NCBI RefSeq assembly: GCF_000346755.1
Contig: NZ_ANNV01000120.1
Coordinates: forward strand, 1 to 57,300
Reading direction: 5' to 3'
Length of the DNA stretch: 57,300 bases
DNA from: Pseudomonas sp. CBZ-4
GTDB taxonomy: Bacteria; Pseudomonadota; Gammaproteobacteria; Pseudomonadales; Pseudomonadaceae
Numbering within the stretch: the stretch's first letter is position 1; each line of letters begins with the position of its first letter. Below the pieces are notes generated by a model. The model searched no databases. It saw nothing but the letters and a program-made list of their open reading frames with translations, and was not told the origin of the DNA. A program made the position numbers and the translations under genes. Positions 16,917 through 28,436 of the stretch are shown piece after piece.

Positions 16917-19627
16917 TGCGCTGCCTCCTGCAGACCGTCAACGGTTTTGCCAAAGATCGCCGCAGGAATACCGGCGATGCCTTTAGGCAGTGCGATCAGG
17001 CCAGCGCCCAGCTCTTCGTTGATACGCAGCGGCAGACGCAGGGTCTGGCCGGCCACGTTGAGGCTGAGCAGGGCACCGTCGTTGACGCCAAGGCGGTCGG
17101 CTTCGGACTTGGCCACGGACACGTAGGCGGCGGGGATGCGCTCTTGCACCGGTGCGGCCTTGGAAGAGTTCTCTTCGCTGCCGAACAGGTGGAAGAACGG
17201 CACAACCTGCCAGGTGCCCTGGGCCGGGTTGAACGGACGCGGTACGGCAGCGAACCAGTTCAGGGCGTCACCAGTGCTTTCGATCAGGCGGGTGCCCGGG
17301 TCGCCAGCGCGGATATGACCACCGACTTCGTCCTGGAACTTGTTCCAGGCCTGCGGCGAGTTCCAGCCCGGCGACCAGGCGAATGGCACCTGCTGACGCG
17401 GTTCGGCCGAACCCGAGTAGCCTTCCATGGAGAAGGCGAACGCGGTATCCGGGTCTTGCGGCGTACGTGGTTCGTGCACGCTGATATTGGCGCGCATGGC
17501 GGTACGACCGGAGTAACGCAGCGGTTCACGGGCCAGTTTCATGCCCTTGATGCGGAACGCGGCGGATGGCGCAGCATCGATGATGCGCGCCAGTTGCGGC
17601 GTGCTGGCAGCGGTGGCGGCGGTCACGTGGTCGAGCTGGGTCCAGTCGATCGGCTGGGTCAGCAGGGTGGCGCGCAGGGCATGCAGCCAGCGCCAGCCTT
17701 CGTGAACCAGGATGCTGGCGTCCATGTACTTCGGATCGAACACCTGGAAGAAGCGCTGGGCGCGGCCTTCCTGGCTGACCAGGGTACCGTCGCCTTCGGC
17801 GAAGGTGGCGGCTGGCAGCACCAGGTCGGCCCGTTCGCTGGTGGCGGTGGTCTGGTGGTCGGCGACGATCAGCACCTTGGCTGCGTCCAGTGCCGCGTCA
17901 ACCTTGGCGGCATCGGTGCGGGTGTACAGGTCGTTTTCCAGCACCACGATGGCGTCGGCGTTGCCGTCGATCACCGCTTGCAGGCCAGCGTCCAGGGACT
18001 CGCCACCGAGCATGGCCAGGCCAAGGCTGTTGGCTTCCGGCACCACCAGGCTGATGGAACCGTTCTTGTCGCGCAGCTTCAAGGCTTTGGCGATGTTGGC
18101 TGCGGCTTCGATCAGCGCCATGGAACCCAACGAGGTGCCGGCAATGATCAGTGGACGCTTGGCAGCCAGCAGGGCGTCGGCGATACGCTGGGCCAGGGCC
18201 ACGGCTTCGCTGTCCAGGCCTTCGACGGCAGGGGCGCTGGCGTCGAGGGCGTGGGCCACGGCGAAACCGATGCGGGCCAGGTCGTCCGGTGCGGCGTGCA
18301 CGCATTCTTCGGCGATGTCGTCGAGCTTGGTCTCAGCCAGGCTGGCGATAAACAGCGGGTTCAGCGCGTGCTGGCCGATGTTTTTCACCGCGGCGTCGAG
18401 CCATGGCTGGACGCGCATGGCGTCGGCCATGTCTTCGGCCTTGCCTTTCACCGACTGGCGCAGGGACAGGGCCACGCGGGCAGCGGTCTGGGTCAGGTCT
18501 TCGCCTAGGACGAAGATGGCGTCGTGGTCTTCGATGTCGCGCATGTTCGGGACTGGCAGCGGGCTGTCGTTCAGCACTTGCAGGACCAGGCGGATGCGCT
18601 CCAGCTCAGCGGCTTCGATACCGCTGTAGAAGTGCTCGGCGCCGACCAGTTCGCGCAAGGCGAAGTTGCTTTCGAGGCTGGCGCGCGGCGAACCGATGCC
18701 GACGATGTTGCGGCCGCGCAGCAGGTCGGCGGCTTTATCCAGCGCGTCGTCCAGGCTCAGCTTGGCGCCACCGGCCAGCAGAGGCTGGCGTGGGCGGTCT
18801 GCGCGGTTGACGTAGCCATAGCCGAAACGGCCACGGTCGCACAGGAAGTACTGGTTGACCGAACCGTTGAAGCGGTTTTCGATGCGACGCAGTTCGCCGT
18901 AGCGCTCGCCCGGGGAGATGTTGCAACCGCTGGAGCAGCCATGGCAGATGCTCGGGGCGAACTGCATGTCCCACTTGCGGTTGTAGCGCTCGGAGTGAGT
19001 CTTGTCGGTGAACACACCGGTCGGGCAGACCTCGGTGAGGTTGCCGGAGAACTCGCTTTCCAGTACGCCGTCTTCAACGCGACCGAAGTACACGTTGTCG
19101 TGGGCGCCGAACACGCCGAGGTCAGTACCGCCGGCGTAGTCTTTATAGAAGCGCACGCAGCGGTAGCAGGCGATGCAGCGGTTCATTTCGTGGGAAATGA
19201 ACGGGCCCAGTTGCTGGTTCTGGTGGGTACGCTTGGTGAAGCGATAACGGCGCTCGTTGTGGCCGGTCATCACTGTCATGTCTTGCAGGTGGCAGTGACC
19301 GCCTTCCTCACAGACCGGGCAGTCGTGGGGGTGGTTGGTCATCAGCCATTCGACGACACTGGCGCGGAACGCCTTGGATTCTTCATCTTCGATGGAGATC
19401 CAGGTGTTGTCGGTGGCTGGGGTCATGCACGACATGACGATACGACCACGGGTGTCGTTCTCGTCGGTGTATTGCTTGACCGCACACTGGCGACAGGCAC
19501 CGACGCTACCAAGCGCGGGGTGCCAGCAGAAATACGGGATGTCGAGGCCGAGTGACAGACACGCCTGTAACAGGTTGTCCGCCCCATCGACTTCGAGCGC
19601 TTTGCCGTCTACGTGGATAGTGGCCAT
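16913..19627 (-). CDS. nuoG: NADH-quinone oxidoreductase subunit G (iron-sulfur)
   Basis: NuoG is the large iron-sulfur subunit of the NADH module, 904 residues here. The N-terminus binds a 2Fe-2S cluster ([15 protein letters not shown] plus a later Cys). [12 protein letters not shown] and [16 protein letters not shown] provide the ligands for N5 and N4, and CHGCSSGCN with a fourth Cys 27 residues later matches the N7 site, which only some bacteria retain. The rest is a molybdopterin-oxidoreductase-like domain without a recognisable cofactor role in this family. The gene is preceded by a 135-base gap after nuoF containing a hairpin. Confidence 0.97.
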   Translation of the reverse strand: MATIHVDGKALEVDGADNLLQACLSLGLDIPYFCWHPALGSVGACRQCAVKQYTDENDTRGRIVMSCMTPATDNTWISIEDEESKAFRASVVEWLMTNHPHDCPVCEEGGHCHLQDMTVMTGHNERRYRFTKRTHQNQQLGPFISHEMNRCIACYRCVRFYKDYAGGTDLGVFGAHDNVYFGRVEDGVLESEFSGNLTEVCPTGVFTDKTHSERYNRKWDMQFAPSICHGCSSGCNISPGERYGELRRIENRFNGSVNQYFLCDRGRFGYGYVNRADRPRQPLLAGGAKLSLDDALDKAADLLRGRNIVGIGSPRASLESNFALRELVGAEHFYSGIEAAELERIRLVLQVLNDSPLPVPNMRDIEDHDAIFVLGEDLTQTAARVALSLRQSVKGKAEDMADAMRVQPWLDAAVKNIGQHALNPLFIASLAETKLDDIAEECVHAAPDDLARIGFAVAHALDASAPAVEGLDSEAVALAQRIADALLAAKRPLIIAGTSLGSMALIEAAANIAKALKLRDKNGSISLVVPEANSLGLAMLGGESLDAGLQAVIDGNADAIVVLENDLYTRTDAAKVDAALDAAKVLIVADHQTTATSERADLVLPAATFAEGDGTLVSQEGRAQRFFQVFDPKYMDASILVHEGWRWLHALRATLLTQPIDWTQLDHVTAATAASTPQLARIIDAAPSAAFRIKGMKLAREPLRYSGRTAMRANISVHEPRTPQDPDTAFAFSMEGYSGSAEPRQQVPFAWSPGWNSPQAWNKFQDEVGGHIRAGDPGTRLIESTGDALNWFAAVPRPFNPAQGTWQVVPFFHLFGSEENSSKAAPVQERIPAAYVSVAKSEADRLGVNDGALLSLNVAGQTLRLPLRINEELGAGLIALPKGIAGIPAAIFGKTVDGLQEAAQ

Positions 19628-19727
19628 GGTTCAAAGTTCTTCGTTGGCCCGTTGTCAGCGGGCGTGGCTAATGGAATCTTGTTATTCATGTGCATCTACA
19701 CAGCCGTTAAGGCGCCGGCACATGAGA

Positions 19728-19753
19728 AAGCGAAGGGCACGGACCCTTCGCTT
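19728..19753 (-). other. Intercistronic hairpin between nuoF and nuoG
   Basis: A perfect 10-bp stem (AAGCGAAGGG / CCCTTCGCTT) with a six-base loop starts about 10 bases after the nuoF stop codon. On the minus strand it is followed by TCTC, not a T-run, so it is not a normal terminator. It may attenuate transcription or protect the nuoA-F end of processed mRNA. The gap of 135 bases is the longest in the operon. Confidence 0.6.
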
Positions 19754-19762
19754 CTTTAAGCG

Positions 19763-21118
19763 TTACGCGCCGACTACGATCGGCCTCGCCAGAGGCGGGA
19801 CGGCGGCGCTGGTAGGCGCGATGCCGGCTTCGAACTCCGAGCGGAAGTATTTGATAGCGCTGCCCAATGGCTCCACGGCGCCCGGTGCGTGCGCACAGAA
19901 CGTCTTGCCTGGGCCGAGGAAACCGACCAGACCCAGCAGGGTCTCGATGTCGCCCTCGCGGCCTTCGCCGTTTTCCAGGGCCATCAGCAGTTTCACGCTC
20001 CACGGCAGACCGTCGCGGCATGGGGTGCAGAAGCCGCAGGATTCGCGGGCGAAGAACTGTTCCATGTTGCGCAGCAGCGAGACCATGTTCACGGTGTTGT
20101 CCACCGCCATCGCCAGGCCGGTACCCATCCGGGTGCCGACCTTGCCGATGCCGCCGGCATACATCTGTGCGTCGAGGTGCTCGGGGAGCAGGAAACCGGT
20201 ACCGGCGCCGCCTGGCTGCCAGGCTTTCAAGGTGTAGCCGTCGCGCATGCCGCCGGCGTAGTCCTCGAACAGTTCGCGTGCGGTGACGCCGAACGGCAGT
20301 TCCCACAGGCCAGGGTTCTTGACCTTGCCGGAGAAGCCCATGAGCTTGGTGCCCATGTCTTCGCTGCCTTCGCGGGCCAACGATTTGTACCAGTCCACGC
20401 CGTCGGCGATGATCGCCGGCACGTTGCACAGGGTTTCGACGTTGTTCACGCACGTCGGCTTGCCCCACACGCCAACGGCGGCAGGGAAGGGCGGCTTGGA
20501 GCGCGGGTTGGCGCGGCGGCCTTCGAGGGAGTTGATCAGTGCGGTTTCTTCACCGCAGATATAACGCCCGGCGCCGGTGTGCACGAACAGTTCGAAGTCG
20601 AAACCCGAACCGAGAATGTTCTTGCCCAGCAGGCCCGCGGCCTTGGCTTCTTCCACGGCACGGTTGAGGTGCTTGGCGGCGGTGGTGTACTCGCCCCGCA
20701 GGAAGATATAGCCACGGTAGGTTTTCAGCGCGCGGGCGCTGATCAGCATGCCTTCGATCAGCAGATGGGGCAGTTGCTCCATCAGCATGCGGTCTTTCCA
20801 GGTGTTCGGCTCCATTTCATCCGCGTTGCACAGCAGGTAGCGGATGTTGATGGATTCGTCTTTTGGCATCAGGCCCCACTTCACGCCAGTGGGGAAGCCT
20901 GCACCGCCGCGACCTTTGAGGCCGGCGTCTTTCACAGTCTGGACGATATCGTCCTGGGCCATGTCGGCGAAGGCTTTGCGCGCCGCTGCGTAACCGTTCT
21001 TGGCCTGGTACTCGTCCAGCCATACCGGCTCGGCATCGTCACGCAGGCGCCAGGTCAGCGGGTGGGTTTCAGGCGAACGCTTGATCAGGTTGGCCGGGCC
21101 GAAAGATGTAAGGGTCAT
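19763..21118 (-). CDS. nuoF: NADH-quinone oxidoreductase subunit F (NADH and FMN binding)
   Basis: NuoF oxidises NADH through FMN and a 4Fe-4S cluster (N3). The 451-residue protein has the glycine-rich [13 protein letters not shown] motif for nucleotide and [16 protein letters not shown], and the cluster ligands [12 protein letters not shown] with a fourth Cys in TFCAHAPG. Length is normal. The start overlaps the nuoE stop by four bases. A hairpin lies just beyond its stop codon before nuoG. Confidence 0.98.
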   Translation of the reverse strand: MTLTSFGPANLIKRSPETHPLTWRLRDDAEPVWLDEYQAKNGYAAARKAFADMAQDDIVQTVKDAGLKGRGGAGFPTGVKWGLMPKDESINIRYLLCNADEMEPNTWKDRMLMEQLPHLLIEGMLISARALKTYRGYIFLRGEYTTAAKHLNRAVEEAKAAGLLGKNILGSGFDFELFVHTGAGRYICGEETALINSLEGRRANPRSKPPFPAAVGVWGKPTCVNNVETLCNVPAIIADGVDWYKSLAREGSEDMGTKLMGFSGKVKNPGLWELPFGVTARELFEDYAGGMRDGYTLKAWQPGGAGTGFLLPEHLDAQMYAGGIGKVGTRMGTGLAMAVDNTVNMVSLLRNMEQFFARESCGFCTPCRDGLPWSVKLLMALENGEGREGDIETLLGLVGFLGPGKTFCAHAPGAVEPLGSAIKYFRSEFEAGIAPTSAAVPPLARPIVVGA

Positions 21119-21612
21119 GGGTAGCCCTCGAGCAATTGGGTCACGCCAGCTGCCTGTACGTCACCGAATGTGTCGTCGTCGATCATCAACGCCGGCGCCT
21201 TGTCGCAGTTGCCCAGGCAGCACACCGGCAGCAGGGTGAAACGCCCGTCTGCGGTGGTCTGGCCGAGGCCGATGCCCAGTTTGGTCTGGATCGCGTCGAC
21301 CACTTTCTCGTGGCCACCGATGTAGCAGACCATGCTGTCGCACACGCGAATGATGTGGCGGCCTACGGGCTGACGGAAGATCTGGCTGTAGAACGTGGCC
21401 ACGCCTTCAACGTCGCTGGCCGGGATGCCGAGGATCTCGCCGATGGCGTAGAGGGCGCCGTCCGGCACCCAGCCACGTTCCTTCTGGACGATCTTCAAGG
21501 CTTCGATCGACGCCGCGCGCGGGTCTTCGTAGTGATGCAACTCGTGCTCGATGGCCGAGCGCTCGGTTTCACTGAGGGTGAAACGGTCTGTCTGGATAAG
21601 CGTGCTGTTCAT
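21115..21612 (-). CDS. nuoE: NADH-quinone oxidoreductase subunit E (2Fe-2S)
   Basis: NuoE is the 24-kDa thioredoxin-like subunit of the NADH module that carries cluster N1a. The 165-residue protein has the four cysteine ligands as a pair in VCDSMVC and a pair in [10 protein letters not shown]. The N-terminal helical domain holds [23 protein letters not shown]. It lies two bases after nuoCD and overlaps nuoF by four bases. Confidence 0.97.
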   Translation of the reverse strand: MNSTLIQTDRFTLSETERSAIEHELHHYEDPRAASIEALKIVQKERGWVPDGALYAIGEILGIPASDVEGVATFYSQIFRQPVGRHIIRVCDSMVCYIGGHEKVVDAIQTKLGIGLGQTTADGRFTLLPVCCLGNCDKAPALMIDDDTFGDVQAAGVTQLLEGYP

Positions 21613-21614
21613 GC

Positions 21615-23399
21615 TTAGCGGTCCACGTCGGCCATAACGAAATCGATACTACCCAGGTACGCAATCAAGTCCGCGACCATCTCGCCTTTGATCACCGAAG
21701 GGATCTGCTGCAAGTGCGGGAAGCTTGGGGTACGAATCCGGGTGCGGTAGCTCATGGTGCCGCCATCGCTCGTCAGGTAATAACTGTTGATACCCTTGGT
21801 CGCTTCAATCATCTGGAAGGATTCGTTGGCCGGCATGACCGGGCCCCACGAAACCTGCAGGAAGTGCGTGATCAGGGTTTCGATGTGTTGCAGCGTGCGC
21901 TCTTTCGGCGGCGGCGTGGTCAGCGGGTGATCCGCCTTGTACGGGCCGGCCGGCATGTTGCGCATGCACTGCTCGATGATCTTCAGGCTCTGGCGCATTT
22001 CTTCGACGCGCACGATGCAACGGTCGTAGGCATCGCCATTGGCCGCCAGCGGTACTTCAAATTCGAAGTTCTCGTAGCCGGAGTACGGGCGCGCCTTGCG
22101 CAGGTCGAAATCGCAACCGGTGGAACGCAGGCCAGCACCGGTGACGCCCCATTCGAGGGCCTCTTTGGTGTTGTAGGCAGCGACGCCGATGGTCCGACCC
22201 TTGAGGATGCTGTTGTCCAGCGCAGCCTTTTGGTACTCGTCCAGACGCTTGGGCATCCAGTCGATGAATTCCTTGACCAGGCGCTCCCAGCCGTTCGGCA
22301 GGTCGTGGGCCACGCCGCCGATGCGGTACCAGGCCGGGTGCAGGCGGAAACCGGTGATGGCTTCGATGACCTTGTAGGCGCGCTGACGGTCGGTGAAAGT
22401 GAAGAACACCGGGGTCATGGCGCCGACGTCCTGGATATAGGTACCCAGGAACAGCAGGTGGCTGGTGATGCGGAAGAACTCGGCCATCATGATGCGGATG
22501 GTGTCGACGCGGTCCGGGACCTTGATGCCGGCCAGCTTCTCGACCGAGAGCACGTACGGCAGGTTGTTCATCACGCCGCCGAGGTAGTCGATACGGTCGG
22601 TGTACGGGATGAAGCTGTGCCACGACTGGCGCTCAGCCATCTTCTCGGCACCACGGTGGTGGTAGCCGATGTCCGGCACGCAGTCGACGATTTCTTCGCC
22701 GTCCAGTTGCAGGATGATACGGAAGGCACCGTGGGCCGAAGGGTGGTTCGGGCCCAGGTTGAGGAACATGTAGTCCTCGTTGGTGCCGGAGCGTTTCATG
22801 CCCCAGTCTTCCGGACGGAAGCGCGCGGCTTCTTCTTCAAGCTGCTGCTTGGCGAGGTTGAGGCTGAACGGGTCGAATTCGGTGGCGCGGGCAGGGAAGT
22901 CCTTGCGCAGCGGGTGACCTTCCCACGTGGGCGGCATCATGATGCGCGTCAGGTGCGGGTGGCCCGGGAAGTCGATACCGAACATGTCCCAGACTTCACG
23001 CTCGTACCAGCTGGCGTTCGGCCAGATACCGGTCACGGTCGGGACGCTCAGGTCGCTTTCGCTCAGCGCGACCTTGATCATCACGTCGCTGTTACGTTCG
23101 ATCGACATCAGGTGGTAGAACACGGTGAAGTCGGCGCCACTCGGCAGCCCTTGACGCTTGGTGCGCAGACGCTCGTCCACGCCATGCAGGTCATAGAGCA
23201 TGACGTACGGCTTGGGCAGGTTACGCAGGAAGGTCAGGACTTCGACGAGCTTGGCGCGCGCCACCCACAGCACCGGCATGCCGGTGCGCGTGGCCTGGGC
23301 GGTGAAGGCGTCAGGGCCAAAACGGTTATTGAGTTCGACGACCACATCCTGGTCGTCTGCCTTATAAGGCGGGATGTACAGAGCGCTGCCTGTAGTCAT
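21615..23399 (-). CDS. nuoCD: NADH-quinone oxidoreductase subunits C and D, fused
   Basis: The 594-residue protein joins the NuoC (30-kDa) domain at about residues 1-185 to the NuoD (49-kDa) domain. The second half contains [11 protein letters not shown] and [12 protein letters not shown], which line the quinone site beside cluster N2. This fusion is common in Gammaproteobacteria and is not an anomaly. The ATG at 23399 gives [11 protein letters not shown]; a TTG eight codons upstream is in frame, and neither has a strong Shine-Dalgarno sequence. A 73-base gap separates it from nuoB. Confidence 0.96.
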   Translation of the reverse strand: MTTGSALYIPPYKADDQDVVVELNNRFGPDAFTAQATRTGMPVLWVARAKLVEVLTFLRNLPKPYVMLYDLHGVDERLRTKRQGLPSGADFTVFYHLMSIERNSDVMIKVALSESDLSVPTVTGIWPNASWYEREVWDMFGIDFPGHPHLTRIMMPPTWEGHPLRKDFPARATEFDPFSLNLAKQQLEEEAARFRPEDWGMKRSGTNEDYMFLNLGPNHPSAHGAFRIILQLDGEEIVDCVPDIGYHHRGAEKMAERQSWHSFIPYTDRIDYLGGVMNNLPYVLSVEKLAGIKVPDRVDTIRIMMAEFFRITSHLLFLGTYIQDVGAMTPVFFTFTDRQRAYKVIEAITGFRLHPAWYRIGGVAHDLPNGWERLVKEFIDWMPKRLDEYQKAALDNSILKGRTIGVAAYNTKEALEWGVTGAGLRSTGCDFDLRKARPYSGYENFEFEVPLAANGDAYDRCIVRVEEMRQSLKIIEQCMRNMPAGPYKADHPLTTPPPKERTLQHIETLITHFLQVSWGPVMPANESFQMIEATKGINSYYLTSDGGTMSYRTRIRTPSFPHLQQIPSVIKGEMVADLIAYLGSIDFVMADVDR

Positions 23400-23472
23400 G
23401 GTTTTTTTATCGCTTTCGGTCAACGTAAAGAATGAAGCCAGGTTTTCGTTCTATAAAAAGAAGCGGACTGGA

Positions 23473-24147
23473 TCAGACTTCGTCGGGGCTGCGCAGGTTG
23501 GTCACTGCGATTCGCTGTTCGCGGCGCTGTTCCTTTTGCGAAGGCATCTCGGCGCGGTAAACGCCTTGATCGCCAACGACCCAGGACAGTGGGCGACGCT
23601 CCTTGCCAATCGATTCCTGCAACAGCATCAAGCCTTGCAGGAACGCTTCGGGGCGGGGCGGGCAGCCGGGCACGTAGACATCCACGGGCAGGAACTTGTC
23701 CACCCCTTGGACAACGGAGTAGATGTCGTACATGCCACCGGAGTTGGCGCACGAACCCATGGAGATAACCCACTTCGGTTCGAGCATTTGCTCGTAGAGA
23801 CGCTGGATGATCGGCGCCATCTTGATGAAGCAGGTGCCGGCGATAACCATGAAATCCGCCTGGCGCGGTGATGCCCGGATAACTTCGGCGCCGAAGCGTG
23901 CGATGTCGTGGGGCGCCGTGAAGGCAGTGGTCATTTCCACGTAGCAGCACGAAAGGCCGAAGTTGTACGGCCACAGGGAGTTTTTACGCCCCCAGTTGAC
24001 CGCGCCACTCAGCACGTCTTCCAGCTTGCCCATGTAGATGTTTTTGTGGACTTGATCTTCTAACGGATCGGAGACGGTTTCCCGTTCGCCGATAGGGTAC
24101 TGATCGTTAGGAGCATCCGGGTCGATCCTGGTGAGATTGTATTGCAT
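23473..24147 (-). CDS. nuoB: NADH-quinone oxidoreductase subunit B (cluster N2)
   Basis: NuoB carries cluster N2, the last iron-sulfur cluster before quinone. The 224-residue protein has the tandem cysteines in [10 protein letters not shown] and further ligands in GTCFIKMAP and [10 protein letters not shown]. The ATG at 24147 (MQYNLTRID) was chosen over a TTG two codons upstream; GAGG lies about 9 bases before it. It starts 10 bases after nuoA ends. Confidence 0.97.
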   Translation of the reverse strand: MQYNLTRIDPDAPNDQYPIGERETVSDPLEDQVHKNIYMGKLEDVLSGAVNWGRKNSLWPYNFGLSCCYVEMTTAFTAPHDIARFGAEVIRASPRQADFMVIAGTCFIKMAPIIQRLYEQMLEPKWVISMGSCANSGGMYDIYSVVQGVDKFLPVDVYVPGCPPRPEAFLQGLMLLQESIGKERRPLSWVVGDQGVYRAEMPSQKEQRREQRIAVTNLRSPDEV

Positions 24148-24157
24148 CGCCAAAGCC

Positions 24158-24571
24158 TCATTGTTTCAGCTTCGCTTGCCGCTTACGACGAGCTTCCGGA
24201 GCCCAGTCAAGGGCGCCCACTCGGAATAGGTAGACAAGGCCTGCCAACAGAATTGCTATGAAAACGAGAGCTTCGACGAATCCGGTCCAGCCGCTTTCGC
24301 GGACGGACACAGACCAGGCAAAGAGAAAGAGGGCTTCGATATCGAAGATCACGAACAGCATCGCGACCAGATAGAATTTGGCTGAGAGCCGCAAGCGGGC
24401 GCCACCTGTAGGTAGCATGCCGGACTCGAACGGTTCGTTTTTGCTGCGGCCCCAGGCTTTTGACCCGAGGAGGCTGGAGACACCAAGCATGAAGGCGCAA
24501 AGGCCGACAACACCGAGAAGGAAAATGGCAAAGCCCCAGTTGTGGGCCATGAGTCCTGTCGCTTCGGTCAT
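24158..24571 (-). CDS. nuoA: NADH-quinone oxidoreductase subunit A
   Basis: NuoA is the first gene of the complex I operon. The 137-residue protein has three membrane helices and the long loop between helix 1 and 2 containing EPFESGMLP, which reaches towards the quinone site. Helix 2 holds [14 protein letters not shown] with conserved acidic residues. The ATG at 24571 has AAGGA upstream; the longer frame back to 24649 is leader sequence. A candidate promoter lies about 90 bases upstream. Confidence 0.96.
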   Translation of the reverse strand: MTEATGLMAHNWGFAIFLLGVVGLCAFMLGVSSLLGSKAWGRSKNEPFESGMLPTGGARLRLSAKFYLVAMLFVIFDIEALFLFAWSVSVRESGWTGFVEALVFIAILLAGLVYLFRVGALDWAPEARRKRQAKLKQ

Positions 24572-24661
24572 GCTGGAAGTCCTTAACAGAGAGCAAGGGT
24601 CTCTGAGCTTAAAAAAGTAACGATGCAGTGACGATATGTCGCACTGCAATCAATCGCGGTG

Positions 24662-24690
24662 ATTTTATGGCTAAACACCGGGCAAGTAAA
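24662..24690 (-). promoter_or_regulatory. Candidate sigma-70 promoter of the nuo operon
   Basis: On the minus strand TTTACT (24685-24690) and TAAAAT (24662-24667) are separated by 17 bases. They match 4 of 6 and 5 of 6 consensus bases. The predicted transcript start lies about 85 bases before the nuoA ATG. This is a pattern match by eye in an AT-rich region and is not proof. Confidence 0.4.
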
Positions 24691-25010
24691 ATTCCTATAG
24701 CGAAATTATTCGATGGAATAAGGACATAGTGCACCTCGATGGGGCTGCAACCCTTGTGTGGTGGGCATTAGCGGGCATTTAATCAAATGTGTTTTGTTTA
24801 AGCGGTAACGAAGTTTTCATGCGCCAAATGATAATGAATATTGTTTGCGTGGGGTTTAAGCGAATGTTTCGCGTGTGGCGGGGGAAGTTGTCGTTACTTG
24901 CTTGATTGCTGCTTAGTTGATGACGGGGATCTTTTAGCCGATCTGGTCAGCGCGAATACCGCTCTGGATCAATGTTTTGCCAAAAATCTTCTGAATGAAT
25001 GCATTCCCCC
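24691..25010. other. Gene-free region upstream of nuo
   Basis: This AT-rich stretch, much poorer in GC than the flanking genes, contains no credible gene. Together with the promoter candidate it is the control region of nuo. An AT-rich patch near 24825-24845 resembles part of a Fur box but is too degenerate to call. Confidence 0.5.
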
Positions 25011-25099
25011 TGTGGGAGCGGGCTTGCCCCCGATGGCGGTGCGTCAGAGATGAATCGAGTGTCTCGCCCACCGCCATCGCAGGCAAGCCAGCTCCCACA
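25011..25099. repeat. REP pair (mixed arms)
   Basis: Arms at 25011-25040 (GAGCGGGCTTGCCCCC form) and 25070-25099 (GCAGGCAAGCCAGCT form) face each other across about 29 bases. The two arms belong to different sequence classes. The pair lies downstream of aceA and upstream of the nuo control region. Confidence 0.9.
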
Positions 25100-25146
25100 T
25101 TTTGATCTGTGTGGTGTCAGTCGGATTTTTATCAGCGCAAAAAAAA

Positions 25147-25169
25147 ACGCCCCGAACAGGTCGGGGCGT
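25147..25169 (-). terminator. Terminator of aceA
   Basis: A 9-bp stem (ACGCCCCGA / TCGGGGCGT) with a five-base loop is followed on the minus strand by a run of eight T residues. It lies about 60 bases after the aceA stop. Confidence 0.92.
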
Positions 25170-25230
25170 GATTTTTTGCGGCACTGCGGTTAGGTCTTCC
25201 TTGGGGCCGCAGTGGCCGTGTACGCGGTGC

Positions 25231-26556
<1,326 letters not shown>

Positions 26557-27045
26557 GGGAGTAAACCTCGTCGCGTCTTGTTTAGAAGATCCGTTTTCCA
26601 GCCGTGCAATCGATGCGTGGGCAGGGCTGCTCGCTGACCAGAAGCTTAGGCGGTCATGTCGGGTTTGGCGGGGAATGCGACGGGATGAACGTGTTGCGAG
26701 AGGAGGAGTTGAGCAGGTAGGGGCGAACTGCGGGCAGTCTTCGGGCGTCGTGGGCCTTTGTACGAACCATCAGTGTGTAGCCGGGTTACCTGGTTGGCTT
26801 CCGTCCCTCGGGACAACTTCGTTCCAGTCGCAACCTCGTCAAACACACCTTGTGGGCGGTACAGACACGAATCGGCTCGGGTGGGTAGCTTGGAGCGCGA
26901 TCCGAAGGCCCTTGCCAGGGCCCCTGATTAGCGGGAGCGAGGCCATCATGCCCATGCTTTTTTGGCTCGTCAAATGTTTTGTAGTGCTTATTTTCAAGCA
27001 CTACATCTTTAGTCTAAGACGACTCATCAGTCAGTTTTTGGTGCT
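26557..27045. other. Long gene-free region upstream of aceA
   Basis: About 490 bases lie between the aceA start and the end of the next gene. Frames exist on both strands but none has a ribosome site or a protein-like composition. The part nearest aceA must hold its promoter; a weak pair TTGCAC/TCTAAA with 17-base spacing is seen on the minus strand near 26587-26615 but is not convincing. A 9-bp hairpin lies at its far end. Confidence 0.5.
26981..27004 (-). terminator. Possible terminator of the secretin-domain gene
   Basis: A perfect 9-bp stem (GTAGTGCTT / AAGCACTAC) encloses a six-base A/T-rich loop about 40 bases after the stop codon of the gene at 27046. On the minus strand the stem is followed by AAAACATTTG, a poor T-run, so terminator activity is uncertain. 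Confidence 0.45.
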
Positions 27046-27783
27046 TCAGTTCAGGGTGTCGACCTTGACCCGCAAAGTCAGGTCATCGCGGCCCTGAGTA
27101 GAGTAAGTGCGGGTTCCAGAGGATTTGTCGGCCTGGGTCTCGCGGTTGATCCCGGCCAGAGGGATCCATTCACCCAAGCGGCCGCTGACGGTTGTGTCGG
27201 TACTTTGCACGCTCACTACATCGGGACGTTCCTGGCTCATGCGGTCACGGTTGGTACTGATGGCCAGGTGAACGGTCTCGCCGGTGACGCTGGCGGTCAC
27301 GTAGAAGCCCTGGGTCACGTTGCGGTATTGGGTCTGGTTTTGCGGGCGACCGTAGGCGTCCGGTTGGGTGGTGGTCAGCGGCACGCTCTGGCCGACCTGG
27401 ATCAGCGCCGGCACGCCTTCGCTGGCCTGGATCTGCTGTACGCCGCCGTCGCGGCTGGCGGTGCCGTAGCTGATGATGCGGGTCTGGCTGTCGCCGCTGT
27501 TCTGCTGGTTGTTCTCGTTGGTGTCGACGGTGATCAGCAGGCGCTTGGCCGGGGTGTCGAGTTGCGCGAGCAGGGCGCGCAGGTCCTGGATCTTGCCGGG
27601 GTCGGCCTTGACAATAAGCTGGTTGCCGTAGGCGCTGACGGTGCCGTCCTTGCCGATGAAGTTCTGCGCCACGGGCAGCAGGTCGGCACTGGTGCGGTTG
27701 CTCAGGTTGACCACTTCGGTGTCGGCCATGGCCGTGACGCTGGTGGCCAGCAGGAGAGCGGTGAGCAGGGTGCGTAGGGACAT
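27046..27783 (-). CDS. Periplasmic protein with a secretin short (NolW-like) domain
   Basis: The 245-residue protein has a Sec signal peptide (MSLRTLLTALLLATSVTAMA, cleavage near residue 20). A domain at about residues 22-95 follows, in which VVNLSNRTSADLLPVAQNF and QLIVKADPGKIQDLRALLAQLD match the ring-building N-domain repeat of secretins. The C-terminal part is rich in Thr, Gln and Ser. It has no secretin pore domain, so it cannot form the outer membrane channel itself. The neighbours are metabolic genes and contain no secretion or pilus genes. The function is not known to me; a role as an envelope scaffold or a pilot-like partner is only a guess. Confidence 0.82.
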   Translation of the reverse strand: MSLRTLLTALLLATSVTAMADTEVVNLSNRTSADLLPVAQNFIGKDGTVSAYGNQLIVKADPGKIQDLRALLAQLDTPAKRLLITVDTNENNQQNSGDSQTRIISYGTASRDGGVQQIQASEGVPALIQVGQSVPLTTTQPDAYGRPQNQTQYRNVTQGFYVTASVTGETVHLAISTNRDRMSQERPDVVSVQSTDTTVSGRLGEWIPLAGINRETQADKSSGTRTYSTQGRDDLTLRVKVDTLN

Positions 27784-27910
27784 ATCCGTTATCTCTGCGA
27801 GTCATTAGGCTTGATAGTGCCAGTTTGTCGGCCTGGCGGGGCGCAAGTTGAATCGTAGACGGCAAAATGCCCTGGCAGGGCAGGGCATTTTGGGGTGTTG
27901 CTGCAAAAGG

Positions 27911-28000
27911 CATCGCAGGCAAGCCAGCTCCCACATTTGACCGAGTACATCCTTTGGAATGCGATCGCCTGTGGGAGCTGGCTTGCCTGCGATGCAGGCG
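27911..28000. repeat. REP pair
   Basis: Arms at 27911-27935 and 27971-28000 are both of the GCAGGCAAGCCAGCT class and face each other across about 35 bases. They lie between the minus-strand acetyltransferase and secretin-domain genes. Confidence 0.9.
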
Positions 28001-28013
28001 ACGCGGTCTCGGA

Positions 28014-28436
28014 TCAGCCCTCGCGCACCATATCGACATGAGGAATCCCGACTTCAAGAAACTCCTCACTGACGATCTTGAACCCCAATCGCTCATAAAA
28101 CGGCGCCGCATACACCTGCGCACTGAGAAACTGCTTCGTCTGGCCACGCTGCTCAGCCACGCCAATCACCGCTTCCATCAGCTTGTCGCCGACTTTAAGC
28201 CCGCGCCAATCCTTGAGCACCGACACGCGCCCGATCTCGCCGCTGGGCAGCAAGCGGGCGGTGCCAATCGGAAAGTCGCCTTCGAAGGCGAGGAAATGCA
28301 CGGCGTCAGCGTCGTCTGCATCCCATTCCAGCTCTGGGGGTACCGATTGCTCAGCGATAAATACCGCTTCACGAATGCGCCGTATCTCGGCGATATCCTT
28401 TTGCCAGTCCGCGACACTTACGTGAATCTTATTCAT
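28014..28436 (-). CDS. GNAT-family N-acetyltransferase
   Basis: The 140-residue protein has the GNAT acetyl-CoA binding region at about residues 73-90 (IGRVSVLKDWRGLKVGDKL). A beta-bulge strand before it (GTARLLPSG) and a C-terminal VYAAPFYERLGF, typical of the last strands, are also present. The substrate is unknown. The ATG at 28436 lies inside the end of roxA, overlapping by eight bases, so the two are probably cotranscribed and translationally coupled. A TTG two codons upstream could also serve. Confidence 0.88.
   Translation of the reverse strand: MNKIHVSVADWQKDIAEIRRIREAVFIAEQSVPPELEWDADDADAVHFLAFEGDFPIGTARLLPSGEIGRVSVLKDWRGLKVGDKLMEAVIGVAEQRGQTKQFLSAQVYAAPFYERLGFKIVSEEFLEVGIPHVDMVREG

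Noticed and set aside
21615..23399. nuoC-nuoD fusion as an anomaly
   Set aside because: The fusion is normal in Pseudomonas and Enterobacteria.
24825..24845. Fur-box-like AT-rich patch in the nuo upstream region
   Set aside because: Only about half of the 19-base consensus is matched and there is no iron gene nearby.
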